Shown here: positions 8,957 to 18,480 of the stretch, one piece after another
How the letters are laid out: each line of letters starts with the position of its first letter
Numbering within the stretch: position 1 is the stretch's first letter
NCBI RefSeq assembly: GCF_030732865.1
Contig: NZ_JASHKB010000005.1
Location: 112,864 to 176,863, forward strand
Reading direction: 5' to 3'
Origin: Roseitalea sp. MMSF_3546
Lineage (GTDB): Bacteria; Pseudomonadota; Alphaproteobacteria; Rhizobiales; Rhizobiaceae
Length of the DNA: 64,000 nucleotides
Notes under the pieces: generated by a model
Seen by the model: the letters and a program-made list of their open reading frames with translations, nothing else
Databases searched by the model: none
Told to the model about the DNA's origin: nothing
Position numbers and translations under genes: made by a program

Positions 8957-9183
8957 TGCCGCAACCGCTTGAGTATCATGCTGCCAACATAGTGCAGCGT
9001 GCTCGATACAAGAAGGGAAAAGACGCTGACGAAGATCAGAAAGCCGGATGCTTGCGCCGATCCGTAGAGGCTTGAGATGATCGGCGCCAGTCCGCCGACG
9101 GCAATAACGGCTATCGCCAGGCCGTTCAGGTAGCCGGCCAGCAGCTTGATCCGCTCGTTGTGAATGGTTGTCGCAAGGCTCAT
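8953..9183 (-). CDS. 76-residue two-span membrane protein
   Basis: The product starts MSLATTIHNERIKLLAGYLN and has two predicted hydrophobic spans (about residues 20-40, LAIAVIAVGGLAPIISSLYG, and 45-68, ASGFLIFVSVFSLLVSSTLH), ending in a basic tail KRLRQ. The charges would place both ends in the cytoplasm by the positive-inside rule. I cannot assign a family. It is followed with ATGA overlap by a 31-residue single-span protein, and preceded 15 bp away by a secreted cysteine protein on the same strand. The three may form one small envelope operon. Confidence 0.65.
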   Translation of the reverse strand: MSLATTIHNERIKLLAGYLNGLAIAVIAVGGLAPIISSLYGSAQASGFLIFVSVFSLLVSSTLHYVGSMILKRLRQ

Positions 9184-9198
9184 GGCGTGTCGCCGGGA

Positions 9199-9495
9199 TC
9201 AGCCGGCCGCCCGTGAACGTGACGGCGCGATCGTGCGCGAGGCGGTGGGACACCCCTGCTGAAGCGTCTTCCAGGCGGTGTTGTTGAGCACCTTGTCGCA
9301 GCGCGCCAGCACCGCGCCGCCCGGCAGGTCCAGACACATGGTCTCGCCGACCGCGATGTCGCGTCCCTTGAACCGGCAGGTGCAGGGGATCGGGCGGTTC
9401 GCCTGTTCCGCAACCACCCCGTCGGCGCCCCAAGCTTGGCCCGTGCCCCCAATGGGCGCGGCAAACGCCGCCAGCAACAGAAGGTGTTTCGTCAT
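9199..9495 (-). CDS. Small secreted cysteine-containing protein
   Basis: The 98-residue product has a signal peptide (MTKHLLLLAAFAAPIGGTGQ then AWGA) and a mature part of about 75 residues with five cysteines, two of them in IPCTCRFKG. After the signal region the motif GETMCLDLPGGAVLARCDKVLNNTAW stands out. The pattern suggests a periplasmic disulfide-bonded protein. No function is assigned. The ATG at 9495 was chosen because it directly starts the signal peptide; an upstream in-frame start adds a tail without signal character. Confidence 0.6.
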   Translation of the reverse strand: MTKHLLLLAAFAAPIGGTGQAWGADGVVAEQANRPIPCTCRFKGRDIAVGETMCLDLPGGAVLARCDKVLNNTAWKTLQQGCPTASRTIAPSRSRAAG

Positions 9496-9633
9496 GACAC
9501 AGCCTCCCTCGCCCGAACTGTTCCACACAATCGGCGCATGCACAATCGGCCCGGCGATGGAACCGCTGTCAGCGAAGGGCGGCCGGCGTCACCGACCTTG
9601 AGGCTTTTCGCGGGGTCAGCCGGGTCAGCGCGG

Positions 9634-10416
9634 TCAAAGTGCCATATGCGCGATCACCGGGACATGGTCCGACGGCTTCTCCCAGGATCGCACATGGCTG
9701 TCGACGGAAACGCCACGCAGCCGGTCGGCCGCCTCCGGCGACAGCATCAGGTGGTCGATGCGGATGCCGTGATTCTTCTGCCAGGCACCGGCCTGATAAT
9801 CCCAGAAGGTATAGATCCCCGCCGCCTCGTCGCAGGCGCGCAGCGCATCGGTGAAACCGCAATTGGCGAGCCGGCGGAAGGCGGCGCGGCTTTCGGGCCG
9901 ATAGAGCGCATCGCCCTCCCAGGCTGCCGGGTCGTGACAGTCCTGGGGCATCGGGATGACGTTGTAGTCGCCGGCAAGGATCAGCGGCTCCTCCAGCGCC
10001 AGGCGTTCGCGCGCCCAGGCCTCGAGGCGCTCCATCCAGGCAAGCTTGTAGGGGAACTTGTCGCTGGCGATCGGATTGCCGTTGGGCAGGTAGAGCGAGA
10101 CGATGCGCACGGCACCGTCAGCGGTGGAGATGACCGCCTCCATGAAGCGCGCCTGGATGTCGTCATCGGCGCCGGGCAGGCCGCGGCCGACCTCGTCGAT
10201 CGGCCGGCGCGAGAGGATGGCAACGCCGTTGAAGCCTTTCTGGCCATGGGTCTCGACATTGTAGCCGAGCGCCTCGAACGCCTCGCGGGGGAAATTCTCG
10301 TCCACCGACTTGATTTCCTGCAGGCAGGCAATATCGGGCCGCGCCTGCTCGAGCCAGCTCAGCACGGTGTCGAGCCGTGCCTTGATGCCGTTGATGTTCC
10401 AGGTCGCGATCTTCAC
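9634..10416 (-). CDS. xthA: Exodeoxyribonuclease III
   Basis: A 260-residue member of the exonuclease-endonuclease-phosphatase fold that cuts the backbone at abasic sites and trims 3' ends during base excision repair. All signature blocks are present: WNINGIKARL near the start, LQEIKS with the metal-binding Glu, SLYLPNGN, the catalytic GDYNV, IRIDHLMLSP, and SDHVPV with the catalytic Asp-His pair. The start codon is GTG, preceded by a GAGGG-type ribosome site. It lies 24 bp after erpA on the same strand, so the two are probably co-transcribed. Confidence 0.96.
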   Translation of the reverse strand: MKIATWNINGIKARLDTVLSWLEQARPDIACLQEIKSVDENFPREAFEALGYNVETHGQKGFNGVAILSRRPIDEVGRGLPGADDDIQARFMEAVISTADGAVRIVSLYLPNGNPIASDKFPYKLAWMERLEAWARERLALEEPLILAGDYNVIPMPQDCHDPAAWEGDALYRPESRAAFRRLANCGFTDALRACDEAAGIYTFWDYQAGAWQKNHGIRIDHLMLSPEAADRLRGVSVDSHVRSWEKPSDHVPVIAHMAL

Positions 10417-10440
10417 GGCGCCCTCGAAGCGGGGGGCCGG

Positions 10441-10794
10441 TCAGATCGTGAAGGATGTGCCGCAGCCGCAGCTCGCCACGGCGTTGGGGTTCTTGATCTG
10501 GAAGGACTGCCCGATCAGGTCATCGACGAAATCGATCACCGAGCCGCCCATATAGACCAGCGAGAGTTCGTCGACGACAATGGTGGCGCCGTCCTTTTCG
10601 AGCACGACATCGTCGTCGTTGCGGCCCGAGACGAGGTCGAACTTGTAGGAAAAGCCCGAGCAGCCGCCGCCCTCGACGGAGACGCGCAGCGCGTCCTTGT
10701 CCGGCTCGTCCGCAAGTACCCTTGCGACACGGGCGAACGCCGCATCGGTCACCGACACGGTCTTGTCGGTCATGGTCTGGTCGTGTGCGGTCAT
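10441..10794 (-). CDS. erpA: A-type iron-sulfur carrier (ErpA/IscA family)
   Basis: The product (117 residues) carries the three conserved cysteines of the HesB/IscA/ErpA family: Cys45 in GGGCSGFSY and Cys109 and Cys111 in the C-terminal CGCGTSF. These proteins receive Fe-S clusters from the scaffold and pass them to target enzymes. Within this window ilvD would be such a client. The position beside dgt and xthA matches the erpA locus commonly seen in Rhizobiales. Either ATG at 10794 or the ATG seven codons later could be used. dgt is transcribed divergently from a 112-bp gap. Confidence 0.9.
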   Translation of the reverse strand: MTAHDQTMTDKTVSVTDAAFARVARVLADEPDKDALRVSVEGGGCSGFSYKFDLVSGRNDDDVVLEKDGATIVVDELSLVYMGGSVIDFVDDLIGQSFQIKNPNAVASCGCGTSFTI

Positions 10795-10906
10795 GATCGG
10801 TCTTTCGGCCCTTTTTCCGTCCCCGCGCGCGGCGGCGCGCAGGCGCAATGCGTAAATGAAGGTATGGACGCATGCCCGGCGCGTCAATATGCGTTGGTGC
10901 GGGACA

Positions 10907-12127
10907 ATGGCTGACACGCTGGCAGATATCGGCTTCGGGTTCGGCGCGCGGGCAGCGTTCGCCTGCGATCCGGCACGTTCGCGCGGGCGCCTCAAACCGG
11001 AGCCGGAAAGCCCGACACGCACCGCCTTCCAGCGCGACCGCGACAGGATCATCCATTCGACGGCCTTCCGCCGGCTCAAGCACAAGACGCAGGTCTTCCT
11101 CAGCCACGAGGGCGACCACTATCGCACCCGGCTGACGCACACGATCGAGGTCGCGCAGATCGCGCGGGCGCTGGCCCGCGCCTTCCGTCTCGACGACGAC
11201 CTGGCCGAGGCGGTGGCGCTGGTGCACGATTTCGGTCATACGCCGTTCGGCCATACCGGCGAGGATGCGCTCGACGATCTGATGGGCGAATATGGCGGTT
11301 TCGACCACAACGCGCAGGCGCTGCGCGTGGTGACGCGTCTCGAACAGCGCTATGCGGAATTCGACGGGCTGAACCTGACCTGGGAGACCCTGGAGGGGCT
11401 GGTCAAGCATAACGGTCCGCTGGTCGATGCCGGCACGGGCGAGCCGTTCGGCGCACGGGCCTTGCCGCGGGCCATCGCCGACCATGTGGCGCGCCAGGAT
11501 CTTCAGATCGACCGGCATGCAAGCCTTGAGGCGCAGGCCGCAGCGATTGCCGACGACATCGCCTACAACACCCATGACATCGACGACGGGCTGCGGTCCG
11601 GGCTGTTGACCTTCGACATGCTGGCCGGCGTGCCGCTGGCGGGCGACATGCTCGCACGCGTCGACGACCGCTACGGCGTGCTCGATCCGGCGAGGCGCGC
11701 CCATGAGGTGACCCGGCGGGTGATGACCGTGATGGTCGAAGACGTCATCGCCACGACCCGCGCCAATCTGCGCCGGCTGGCGCCCTCGTCGGTGGACGAC
11801 GTGCACGGGGCGGGGGAGACGCTGGTGCGCTTTTCCAATGAGATGGCGCGCTGCGAAAAGGGTCTGAAGGGGTTCCTGTTCGACAATCTGTACCGCCATG
11901 AGCAGGTCATGGCGGTGCGAGCACGGGCCGAGCAGGTGGTGCGCGATCTGTTCGCCCGGTTCGTCGTCGCGCCGGAACTGATGGCGGCCGACTGGGGCGA
12001 AACGCCCGGCCAGCTCGACGAGGCGCAACTGGCCAGACGCGTCGCCGACTACATTGCCGGCATGACCGACACCTACGCGCTCGCCGAACACCGGCGCCTG
12101 TTTGACCGCACACCGGAATTGCGTTAG
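10907..12127 (+). CDS. dgt: dGTPase-like HD-domain triphosphohydrolase
   Basis: A 406-residue member of the deoxyguanosinetriphosphate triphosphohydrolase-like family, which splits dNTPs into deoxynucleoside and triphosphate and so helps to balance dNTP pools. The HD metal-binding residues appear as [13 protein letters not shown] near residues 74-86 and [12 protein letters not shown] near residues 104-115. The N-terminal [20 protein letters not shown] block is typical. I chose the ATG at 10907 because the segment before it lacks family resemblance. It is divergent from erpA and followed after 59 bp by argS, an order seen in many Rhizobiales. Confidence 0.93.
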   Translation: MADTLADIGFGFGARAAFACDPARSRGRLKPEPESPTRTAFQRDRDRIIHSTAFRRLKHKTQVFLSHEGDHYRTRLTHTIEVAQIARALARAFRLDDDLAEAVALVHDFGHTPFGHTGEDALDDLMGEYGGFDHNAQALRVVTRLEQRYAEFDGLNLTWETLEGLVKHNGPLVDAGTGEPFGARALPRAIADHVARQDLQIDRHASLEAQAAAIADDIAYNTHDIDDGLRSGLLTFDMLAGVPLAGDMLARVDDRYGVLDPARRAHEVTRRVMTVMVEDVIATTRANLRRLAPSSVDDVHGAGETLVRFSNEMARCEKGLKGFLFDNLYRHEQVMAVRARAEQVVRDLFARFVVAPELMAADWGETPGQLDEAQLARRVADYIAGMTDTYALAEHRRLFDRTPELR

Positions 12128-12186
12128 CGACCGCCGCATCGGGTGCGGAACGGGCATCCGCGCCATTTCCTCCTTGGGTTTTCGTG

Positions 12187-13932
12187 ATGAACATCTTCGC
12201 CGTGTTTCGCGACCGTATTTGTGCTGCCATCGATACGCTCGGCCTGGCGTCGAGCGATGGCGAACCGCTCGATCTGTCGCGGGTCAAGACCGAGCCGCCG
12301 CGCGATGCGGACCATGGCGATCTTGCGACCAATGCGGCCATGGTGCTGGCCAAGAAGGTCGGCGACAATCCGCGCGCGCTCGCCCAGCGCATCGCCGATG
12401 CCATGGCCGCCGACCCCGATGTGAGCGAAGCGACCGTGGCCGGGCCGGGCTTTGTCAATCTGCGGCTTGCGGACGGCTTCTGGCGCGCACGGCTGGCCGA
12501 GATCATCGAGGCGGGCGCCGACTACGGCCGCGCGGCGCTTGGTGCCGGCACGAAGGTCAATGTCGAGTACGTCTCGGCCAATCCGACCGGGCCGATGCAT
12601 GTCGGCCATTGCCGCGGCGCGGTGGTCGGCGACACGCTGGCCAATCTGCTCGCCTTCGTCGGCTTCGAGGTGACCAAGGAGTACTACATCAACGATGCGG
12701 GCGCGCAGGTCGAAACGCTCGGCCGTTCGGCGCTGTTGCGCTATCGCGAGGCGCTGGGCGAGGATATCGGCGCCATCCCCGAAGGACTCTATCCGGGCGA
12801 CTATCTCAAGCCGGTGGGCCAAGCGCTCGCCGCCGAGCATGGCGAGGCCTTGCTTCGGATGGCCGAGGGCGAGGCGGTGGCGATCGCCACCGACGCGGCG
12901 ATCGAGGCGATGATGGCGATGATCCGCGACGATCTGGCCGCGCTCAACGTGCATCACGACGTCTTCTTCTCCGAGCGCACGCTGCATGCCGACGGCGCGC
13001 GCAAGATCCGCAAGGCGATCAACGACCTGACCATGAAGGGCCATGTCTACAAGGGCACGCTGCCGCCGCCCAAGGGACAGGTTCCGGAGGACTGGGAAGA
13101 TCGCGAGCAGACGCTGTTCCGGTCGACCGAGGTGGGCGACGATCTGGACCGGCCGCTGGTGAAGTCGGACGGGGCCTATACCTATTTCGCCGCCGACGTG
13201 GCCTATTTCGTCGACAAGTACGAGCGCGGCTTCGACGAGATGATCTTCGTGCTCGGCGCCGACCATGGCGGCTATGTCAAGCGCATGGAGGCGCTGGCCC
13301 GGGCCGTTTCGGACGACCGTGCGCGTCTGACGATCCTGCTGTGCCAGCTGGTGAAGCTGTTCAAGGGCGGCGAGCCGGTCAAAATGTCTAAACGCAGCGG
13401 ACAATTCGTGACCCTGCGCGAGGTGGTCGACGAGGTCGGCCGCGACGCGGTGCGGTTCATGATGATCTACCGCAAGAGCTCGGAGCCGCTGGATTTCGAC
13501 TTCGACAAGGTCACCGAGCAGTCGAAGGACAATCCGGTCTTTTATGTTCAGTACGCAACTGCCCGTTGTCACTCGGCTTTTCGCCAGGCGCGCGAAAGTA
13601 TCAGCGGGGTGGAGGCGGATCTGTCCGCGCTCGATCTTCTGACGCATCCGGAAGAGATCGCGGTTGTACGTAAGCTGGCGCAGTATCCCAAAGTTGTGGA
13701 AGCGGCGGCAAATTCTCGTGAACCGCACCGAATCGCGTATTATCTGCACGATGTTGCGAGCGAATTTCACGCTCACTGGAACCGGGGCACATCCGATGAC
13801 GCCTTACGCTTTGTTAAGGTTAACGATCGACAATTGACCTCGGCCCGGCTGGGACTCGTGCGTGGCGTGCTGAACGTGTTGCAGTCCGGACTGGGTATAC
13901 TTGGCGTGGAGGCGCCGACACAGATGCGGTGA
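12187..13932 (+). CDS. argS: Arginyl-tRNA synthetase
   Basis: A 581-residue class Ia enzyme that attaches arginine to tRNA-Arg. HVGH of the ATP site is at about residues 137-140 ([18 protein letters not shown]) and KMSKR at about 398-402 ([15 protein letters not shown]). The C-terminal anticodon-binding domain is complete and ends [13 protein letters not shown] 12187 was preferred over the GTG one codon earlier. The last 400 bp (about 13540-13900) fall to about 54% GC by hand count, and codon choice changes (for example GCA, CGT, AAA and TTT appear), although the protein still follows the family. This points to a change in sequence history rather than a broken gene. Confidence 0.97.
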   Translation: MNIFAVFRDRICAAIDTLGLASSDGEPLDLSRVKTEPPRDADHGDLATNAAMVLAKKVGDNPRALAQRIADAMAADPDVSEATVAGPGFVNLRLADGFWRARLAEIIEAGADYGRAALGAGTKVNVEYVSANPTGPMHVGHCRGAVVGDTLANLLAFVGFEVTKEYYINDAGAQVETLGRSALLRYREALGEDIGAIPEGLYPGDYLKPVGQALAAEHGEALLRMAEGEAVAIATDAAIEAMMAMIRDDLAALNVHHDVFFSERTLHADGARKIRKAINDLTMKGHVYKGTLPPPKGQVPEDWEDREQTLFRSTEVGDDLDRPLVKSDGAYTYFAADVAYFVDKYERGFDEMIFVLGADHGGYVKRMEALARAVSDDRARLTILLCQLVKLFKGGEPVKMSKRSGQFVTLREVVDEVGRDAVRFMMIYRKSSEPLDFDFDKVTEQSKDNPVFYVQYATARCHSAFRQARESISGVEADLSALDLLTHPEEIAVVRKLAQYPKVVEAAANSREPHRIAYYLHDVASEFHAHWNRGTSDDALRFVKVNDRQLTSARLGLVRGVLNVLQSGLGILGVEAPTQMR

Positions 13933-14034
13933 AAGCGGGGTCGGCAGGGCAGTCACGTTTTGCCCATATTGCACTGGCACAAGCAAGCCCGCGGGCACGC
14001 AGTGGCCGTATCGTAAGAGTGCAGGACTAAAATC

Positions 14035-17000
14035 ATGGCCGAAGAAGCCAACCGCAGACTGAGGCCGGCCGGCGATGATCCGGCCGACCGACATGATGGC
14101 ACATCCGGGGATGATCCATTGCTTGAGCTTTCGCGCATTGTCGGCTTCGACGAGGACGACGACCAGTCCGACACGTCGCAAGGCTTCGGGCAGCCGAGCC
14201 ACAATGCGGGTCGGCACGGTCACGATCAGTGGCAGCACCATGGCTCGCCGGCATCGGACAATGCCCTAACGGCGGAACCGCCAGAGGGCGAGGCGCCGGG
14301 CGCGGCGCCCAGGTCGCCGGCGCCGGCCCATTCGGCCGGGCTCGGCAGCCTGCGGCCGGGTCTGGAGCCCGCGCCAGGACACGACGATGGCGCGCCGGCA
14401 CAGGCAGCGCCCGTTCACACCGCCGCCGATCGTGGCGCCGGTTCGCAATGGCCGGAAGGTTCGGTGTCGTTGTGGCCGCGCAGCGACGCGTCCGGCCGCC
14501 AGCGCGATGACGATCGGCACCAGCCCGACGTCTTGCCGGCACCGCTGGCGCACAAGCCCGACCCCGGCGGCCGCAGCGAGGCGGCCTCGGCCCCATCACC
14601 GTTTCCAAGGGCGACGTTTCCAAGGGCGACCCCGACATTGGCCGAGGCCGGTGACGAGGCCGGCGCCGGCCGCTTCGGCGCCCATCGGCCGGCCGGCGAA
14701 CGCTGGTTCGATCGGCCCGTCGCGGACACGCCCGCGCCGGACAGGCCGGCGGCGCACGAGCGCCCTATCACCGGCGAGCCGGAACGCGCCGTCGAGCCCG
14801 AACCGGACGCCGCGCGGCTGCACCCGGTCGCCGAAAGCACGCCGGCGCCGCGCGATGTCTCCGATGCCTTGCCCGATTTCGAGGACGATGCGGACGAGGC
14901 CCCCGCGGCTGTGACCGAAGCGGGGATCGAGCCGTTTGCGTGGCAGCCCCCAAGCGATGGCGCGCTCGCCCAACTGCCCGCCGAAGACCTGACGCCACGG
15001 CGCGGCGAGCCCGAATTCCCGCCCCATGGCGAAACCGGCGCGGCGCCACCGGCCGCGTCCGACCCGGCCGATGCGCTGGAGGACGAACTCGCCGCCATGC
15101 TGATCGCGCACAGCGATCTCGAACCGGCGCAGCCCGCTGCGGTCGCGACCCCGCAGGACGGGTCCGAGCCGGCCCCGGGGCTGGATTCCTTCGATGCCTA
15201 TCTGGGCCAGTCCGAACCGGCGGTACCGCATATGCCCGACGCGGCACGATCGGCGGCGCCGGGACGAGCCGATCCGACGCCTGCCGAGCCCGATTCGGCG
15301 CAGTCCCATCCGCAGCACGGTGTTGCCCCGTCGGCAGCGCCAGCAGAGCCCGGGCTCGAAGACGAGGACCTGGAGAGCGTGTTCCGCGAGGTCTTCGACG
15401 CCGAGCTTGATGGCCATGAGGCCTTCGATGCCCTGGCCGAGCCCTTGCGCCCGGCCGGGACGGGCGAGGACGCTGCGCCGGCCCGCGGCGAGGACCGCTT
15501 TGCCGAACACGAGCCCGCGCCTGCGCCGGCGGCTCGGGCCGACGAGATGCCGACCGCGCCGGCCGACGGTGCGCCGGGCCAGAGCGCGGGCGAGGAAACC
15601 GATCCGGTCGCCGAACTGAGCGCCATCATGGGAATGGCCGACCCGCAGGACGAGCCGGTTGGCGGCGGCGACATGCGGCAGCCGGCCGGCATGGATTCGG
15701 ACTTCGATGCCTCGTTCGCCGAACTCGACGCGGTTTTCGGTCTGACCGAGGACCATGAGGACCGCGCCCGGGCCGAGCCGGCAATGGTGCCGCCCGACCA
15801 GCGCGGCGCGCCAGCGTCCGCGCCTGCCATGCCCGATGCTCCGGCGCTCGACATGGTGGACATGAGCGCCTACGAGGCGAGCGATGGCGGCGGTGTGGCC
15901 GTGCCCGAGATGCAGGCCGATGAGGCCGCCGACGACGATCACGGCGCGGACGAGCGCAGCGCGCCGGCGGCAGCCATTGCGGGCGGCGCGGCGGCGGCCG
16001 GTGTGGGCGCCGCAACGGCGCGCGAGGCCAGGGCCGACGGCACCGGCGAACCGTTCGACGAAAGCAATTTCGAGGCCGAACTGGCCCGCGACATGGAGTT
16101 CGTCGGCCACGATCTGGAAGCCAGCCGCGAGCGGCAGGGCGATCAGTTCTTCGGCGACGACGAATTCGACGATCCGGTCGAGGCCGATTATGGCGAGCGC
16201 GAGCGCTCATCCTGGCGCGGTCTTGTCATAGGTGGCGTGGTCGGCATTGTCGCGCTTGGCGGCATCGGCGCGATGGTGCTGTTGACGGGCGGCGAAGACA
16301 CGCTGACCGCCGGCCCGGTGCTGGTCGAGGCCGACGACGATCCGGTCAAGGTCGTGCCCGACGATCCGGGCGGGCAGACCGTGCCCAATCAGGATCGCGC
16401 GGTGTTCGACGACGGCTCGGGTGCTCCGGCGCAGGAAGCGCTGGTGACCACCGCCGAAGAACCGGTCGACATCGCCACCGCTCCGAGCGACGGGCTGCCC
16501 GCGGCCTTGGGAACGGGCAATTCGGGCACCGGCGATTCGGCCGCCGGCGAAAAGGCCGAAGACCGGCTGACGGAAGGCGGCTCCGAGACCACCGCCACCG
16601 CGGGCGAGATCGAAACGATCACGCCGCGCCGCGTGCGCACGCTGATCGTGCGGCCCGACGGCACGCTCGAGGAGCGGCCGGCGCCGGCCGAACCCGAACC
16701 GACGCAGGTCGCGGCCGCCGAGCCGGCGACATCGGGCCAGAGCGGCGAGACGCCTCCGCGCGTCGTCGAAACCACCGTTGCCGGCGATTCCGATGCCGGC
16801 AATGGCGGCTCGGATGCGGCGGCAGGCACGGGCACCTCGGACACGGGCACGGCGGCCATCGCAGAGCGCTTCGGCGACACCGCACCGGCCGCCGGCGGTG
16901 ACAGCGATGCCGGCGAGACGCAGACAGCGGCAACGACGGCCGAGCCCTCGGGCACGGATGGTGCGCCGGCGGCACGGGACGCCGAACAGCTTCCGGTGGC

Positions 17001-17337
17001 GCGCGAGCGGCCGGCCAATCCGCCGGCCCAGCCCTCGCAGCCGGCCGAGCGCGAGGTTGCCTCGGCGCCGGCCGTGACGACGAGTTCCGGCTCGTCGGGC
17101 TTCACCGTCCAACTCGCGGCGCTGCCCTCGGAGGCCGATGCGCGGGACACGGCAACGCGGCTGTCGCAGCGCTATGGCGGGCTGATCGCCGGGCGCGGGC
17201 TGACGATCCAGCGCGCCGAGATCGAAGGGCGCGGCACGTTCTACCGCGTGCGCGTGGCCGCGGACGGCCGGCAGGACGCGGCGGCGCTGTGCGAGCGGAT
17301 CAAGGCTTCGGGCGGCAACTGCTTCGTGGCGCGCTGA
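14035..17337 (+). CDS. Large SPOR-domain membrane protein
   Basis: The 1100-residue product has a very long acidic, Pro/Ala-rich disordered cytoplasmic region (about 1-720), one transmembrane helix (about 727-750, RGLVIGGVVGIVALGGIGAM), a second disordered periplasmic region, and a C-terminal SPOR domain (about 1020-1100, GFTVQLAALPSEADARDTAT ... GNCFVAR). SPOR domains bind peptidoglycan stripped of stem peptides at the division site, so a role at the septum is likely. The placement between argS and nagZ is conserved in Rhizobiales. The cytoplasmic part is exceptionally long. A clear intrinsic terminator follows the stop codon. Confidence 0.88.
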   Translation: MAEEANRRLRPAGDDPADRHDGTSGDDPLLELSRIVGFDEDDDQSDTSQGFGQPSHNAGRHGHDQWQHHGSPASDNALTAEPPEGEAPGAAPRSPAPAHSAGLGSLRPGLEPAPGHDDGAPAQAAPVHTAADRGAGSQWPEGSVSLWPRSDASGRQRDDDRHQPDVLPAPLAHKPDPGGRSEAASAPSPFPRATFPRATPTLAEAGDEAGAGRFGAHRPAGERWFDRPVADTPAPDRPAAHERPITGEPERAVEPEPDAARLHPVAESTPAPRDVSDALPDFEDDADEAPAAVTEAGIEPFAWQPPSDGALAQLPAEDLTPRRGEPEFPPHGETGAAPPAASDPADALEDELAAMLIAHSDLEPAQPAAVATPQDGSEPAPGLDSFDAYLGQSEPAVPHMPDAARSAAPGRADPTPAEPDSAQSHPQHGVAPSAAPAEPGLEDEDLESVFREVFDAELDGHEAFDALAEPLRPAGTGEDAAPARGEDRFAEHEPAPAPAARADEMPTAPADGAPGQSAGEETDPVAELSAIMGMADPQDEPVGGGDMRQPAGMDSDFDASFAELDAVFGLTEDHEDRARAEPAMVPPDQRGAPASAPAMPDAPALDMVDMSAYEASDGGGVAVPEMQADEAADDDHGADERSAPAAAIAGGAAAAGVGAATAREARADGTGEPFDESNFEAELARDMEFVGHDLEASRERQGDQFFGDDEFDDPVEADYGERERSSWRGLVIGGVVGIVALGGIGAMVLLTGGEDTLTAGPVLVEADDDPVKVVPDDPGGQTVPNQDRAVFDDGSGAPAQEALVTTAEEPVDIATAPSDGLPAALGTGNSGTGDSAAGEKAEDRLTEGGSETTATAGEIETITPRRVRTLIVRPDGTLEERPAPAEPEPTQVAAAEPATSGQSGETPPRVVETTVAGDSDAGNGGSDAAAGTGTSDTGTAAIAERFGDTAPAAGGDSDAGETQTAATTAEPSGTDGAPAARDAEQLPVARERPANPPAQPSQPAEREVASAPAVTTSSGSSGFTVQLAALPSEADARDTATRLSQRYGGLIAGRGLTIQRAEIEGRGTFYRVRVAADGRQDAAALCERIKASGGNCFVAR

Positions 17338-17362
17338 CCGGCGCGCCGGACCACGCATCGAG

Positions 17363-17394
17363 CGGGCGGCACGCGGACGGCGCCGCCCGTTTTT
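17363..17394 (+). terminator. Intrinsic terminator of the SPOR gene
   Basis: An 8-bp perfect stem, CGGGCGGC (17363-17370) with GCCGCCCG (17382-17389), is followed at once by five T residues (17390-17394). It lies 26 bp after the SPOR stop codon and 31 bp before nagZ, so nagZ probably has its own promoter or depends on read-through. Confidence 0.8.
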
Positions 17395-17425
17395 GCGTCC
17401 GGCCCGGTTGCGCATAAGGTGAGCC

Positions 17426-18454
17426 ATGAGCGAATCAAAGGCGATGATCCTTGGCTGCGCCGGCACGCGCCTCACGCGCGAGGAGGCGGCGCTCTATGCC
17501 GACCAGCGGCCCTGGGGGCTGATCCTGTTTGCCCGCAATATCGGCCAGGCCGGCGAGATCGCCGATCTCACCGCGCGGTTCCGCGACCTGGTGGGCCGGC
17601 CGGACGCGCCGGTTCTGATCGACCAGGAGGGCGGGCGCGTGCAGCGCATCCGTGCGCCGATCGCCCCGGACTATCCTGCCGGTGCGACGCTCGGGGCGGT
17701 CTATGCCCGCGATGGCGAGGCGGGTCTCGACGCGGCAAGGCTGATGGGCCGGCTGCTCGCATCGGACCTTGCCCCGCTCGGCATCAATGTCGACTGCCTG
17801 CCGGTGCTCGATGTGCCGGTGCCCGGCGCCAATGACGTGATCGGCACGAGGGCCTATGGCCATGATGCCGACAGCGTTGCCGCGATCGGCGGGGCGCTGG
17901 CCGAGGGCCTGATCGAGGGCGGCGTGCTGCCGGTGATGAAGCACATACCCGGCCATGGACGGTCGATGGTCGACAGCCACAAGGCGCTGCCGGTGGTCGA
18001 TGCGCCGTTCGACGATCTCGACGGCGTCGATTTCGAGCCGTTCCGCCGGCTCGGCCATCTGCCGATGGCGATGACGGCGCATATTGTCTACCGCGCCGTC
18101 GATGCGGACAATCCGGCGACGACGTCCGCGCGCGTGATCGGCGAGATCATTCGCGGGCGGATCGGTTTCGAGGGCCTCTTGATGAGCGATGACCTGTCCA
18201 TGCATGCACTTTCTGGGGATTTCGCGACGCGTGCCCGCGCAACGCTATCGGCGGGCTGCGATATCGCCCTACATTGCAATGGCTTGATGGAAGAGATGAA
18301 ACCGGTGGCCGAGGCAACGCCGCCGCTTGCGGGCGAGAGCGCCGCGCGCGCCGAACGGGCTCTGGCGCATCTGGCCGGAAAGCCGATGGCGCAGGTCGAT
18401 CGTGCGATCGAGGAGGCACGCGCACGGTTCGATGCGCTGGTGGCGGCGGCGTAG
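17426..18454 (+). CDS. nagZ: Beta-N-acetylhexosaminidase (GH3)
   Basis: A 342-residue cytoplasmic glycoside hydrolase family 3 enzyme that removes GlcNAc from anhydro-muropeptides during peptidoglycan recycling. Hallmarks are ILFARNI near the N-terminus, VLIDQEGGRVQRI, the conserved KHIPGHG loop with the catalytic His, and LLMSDDLSM with the nucleophile Asp. The start ATG at 17426 sits 31 bp behind the terminator of the SPOR gene. scpA begins 26 bp after its stop codon, so nagZ, scpA and scpB very probably share one transcript. Confidence 0.95.
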   Translation: MSESKAMILGCAGTRLTREEAALYADQRPWGLILFARNIGQAGEIADLTARFRDLVGRPDAPVLIDQEGGRVQRIRAPIAPDYPAGATLGAVYARDGEAGLDAARLMGRLLASDLAPLGINVDCLPVLDVPVPGANDVIGTRAYGHDADSVAAIGGALAEGLIEGGVLPVMKHIPGHGRSMVDSHKALPVVDAPFDDLDGVDFEPFRRLGHLPMAMTAHIVYRAVDADNPATTSARVIGEIIRGRIGFEGLLMSDDLSMHALSGDFATRARATLSAGCDIALHCNGLMEEMKPVAEATPPLAGESAARAERALAHLAGKPMAQVDRAIEEARARFDALVAAA

Positions 18455-18480
18455 GGGCCATGACAAGGAGAGCACAGGCA

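Noticed and set aside
8953..9183. A classic type I toxin-antitoxin locus
   Set aside because: The two small membrane proteins overlap on the same strand and no antisense RNA gene or direct repeat was visible; the idea is not supported beyond small size.
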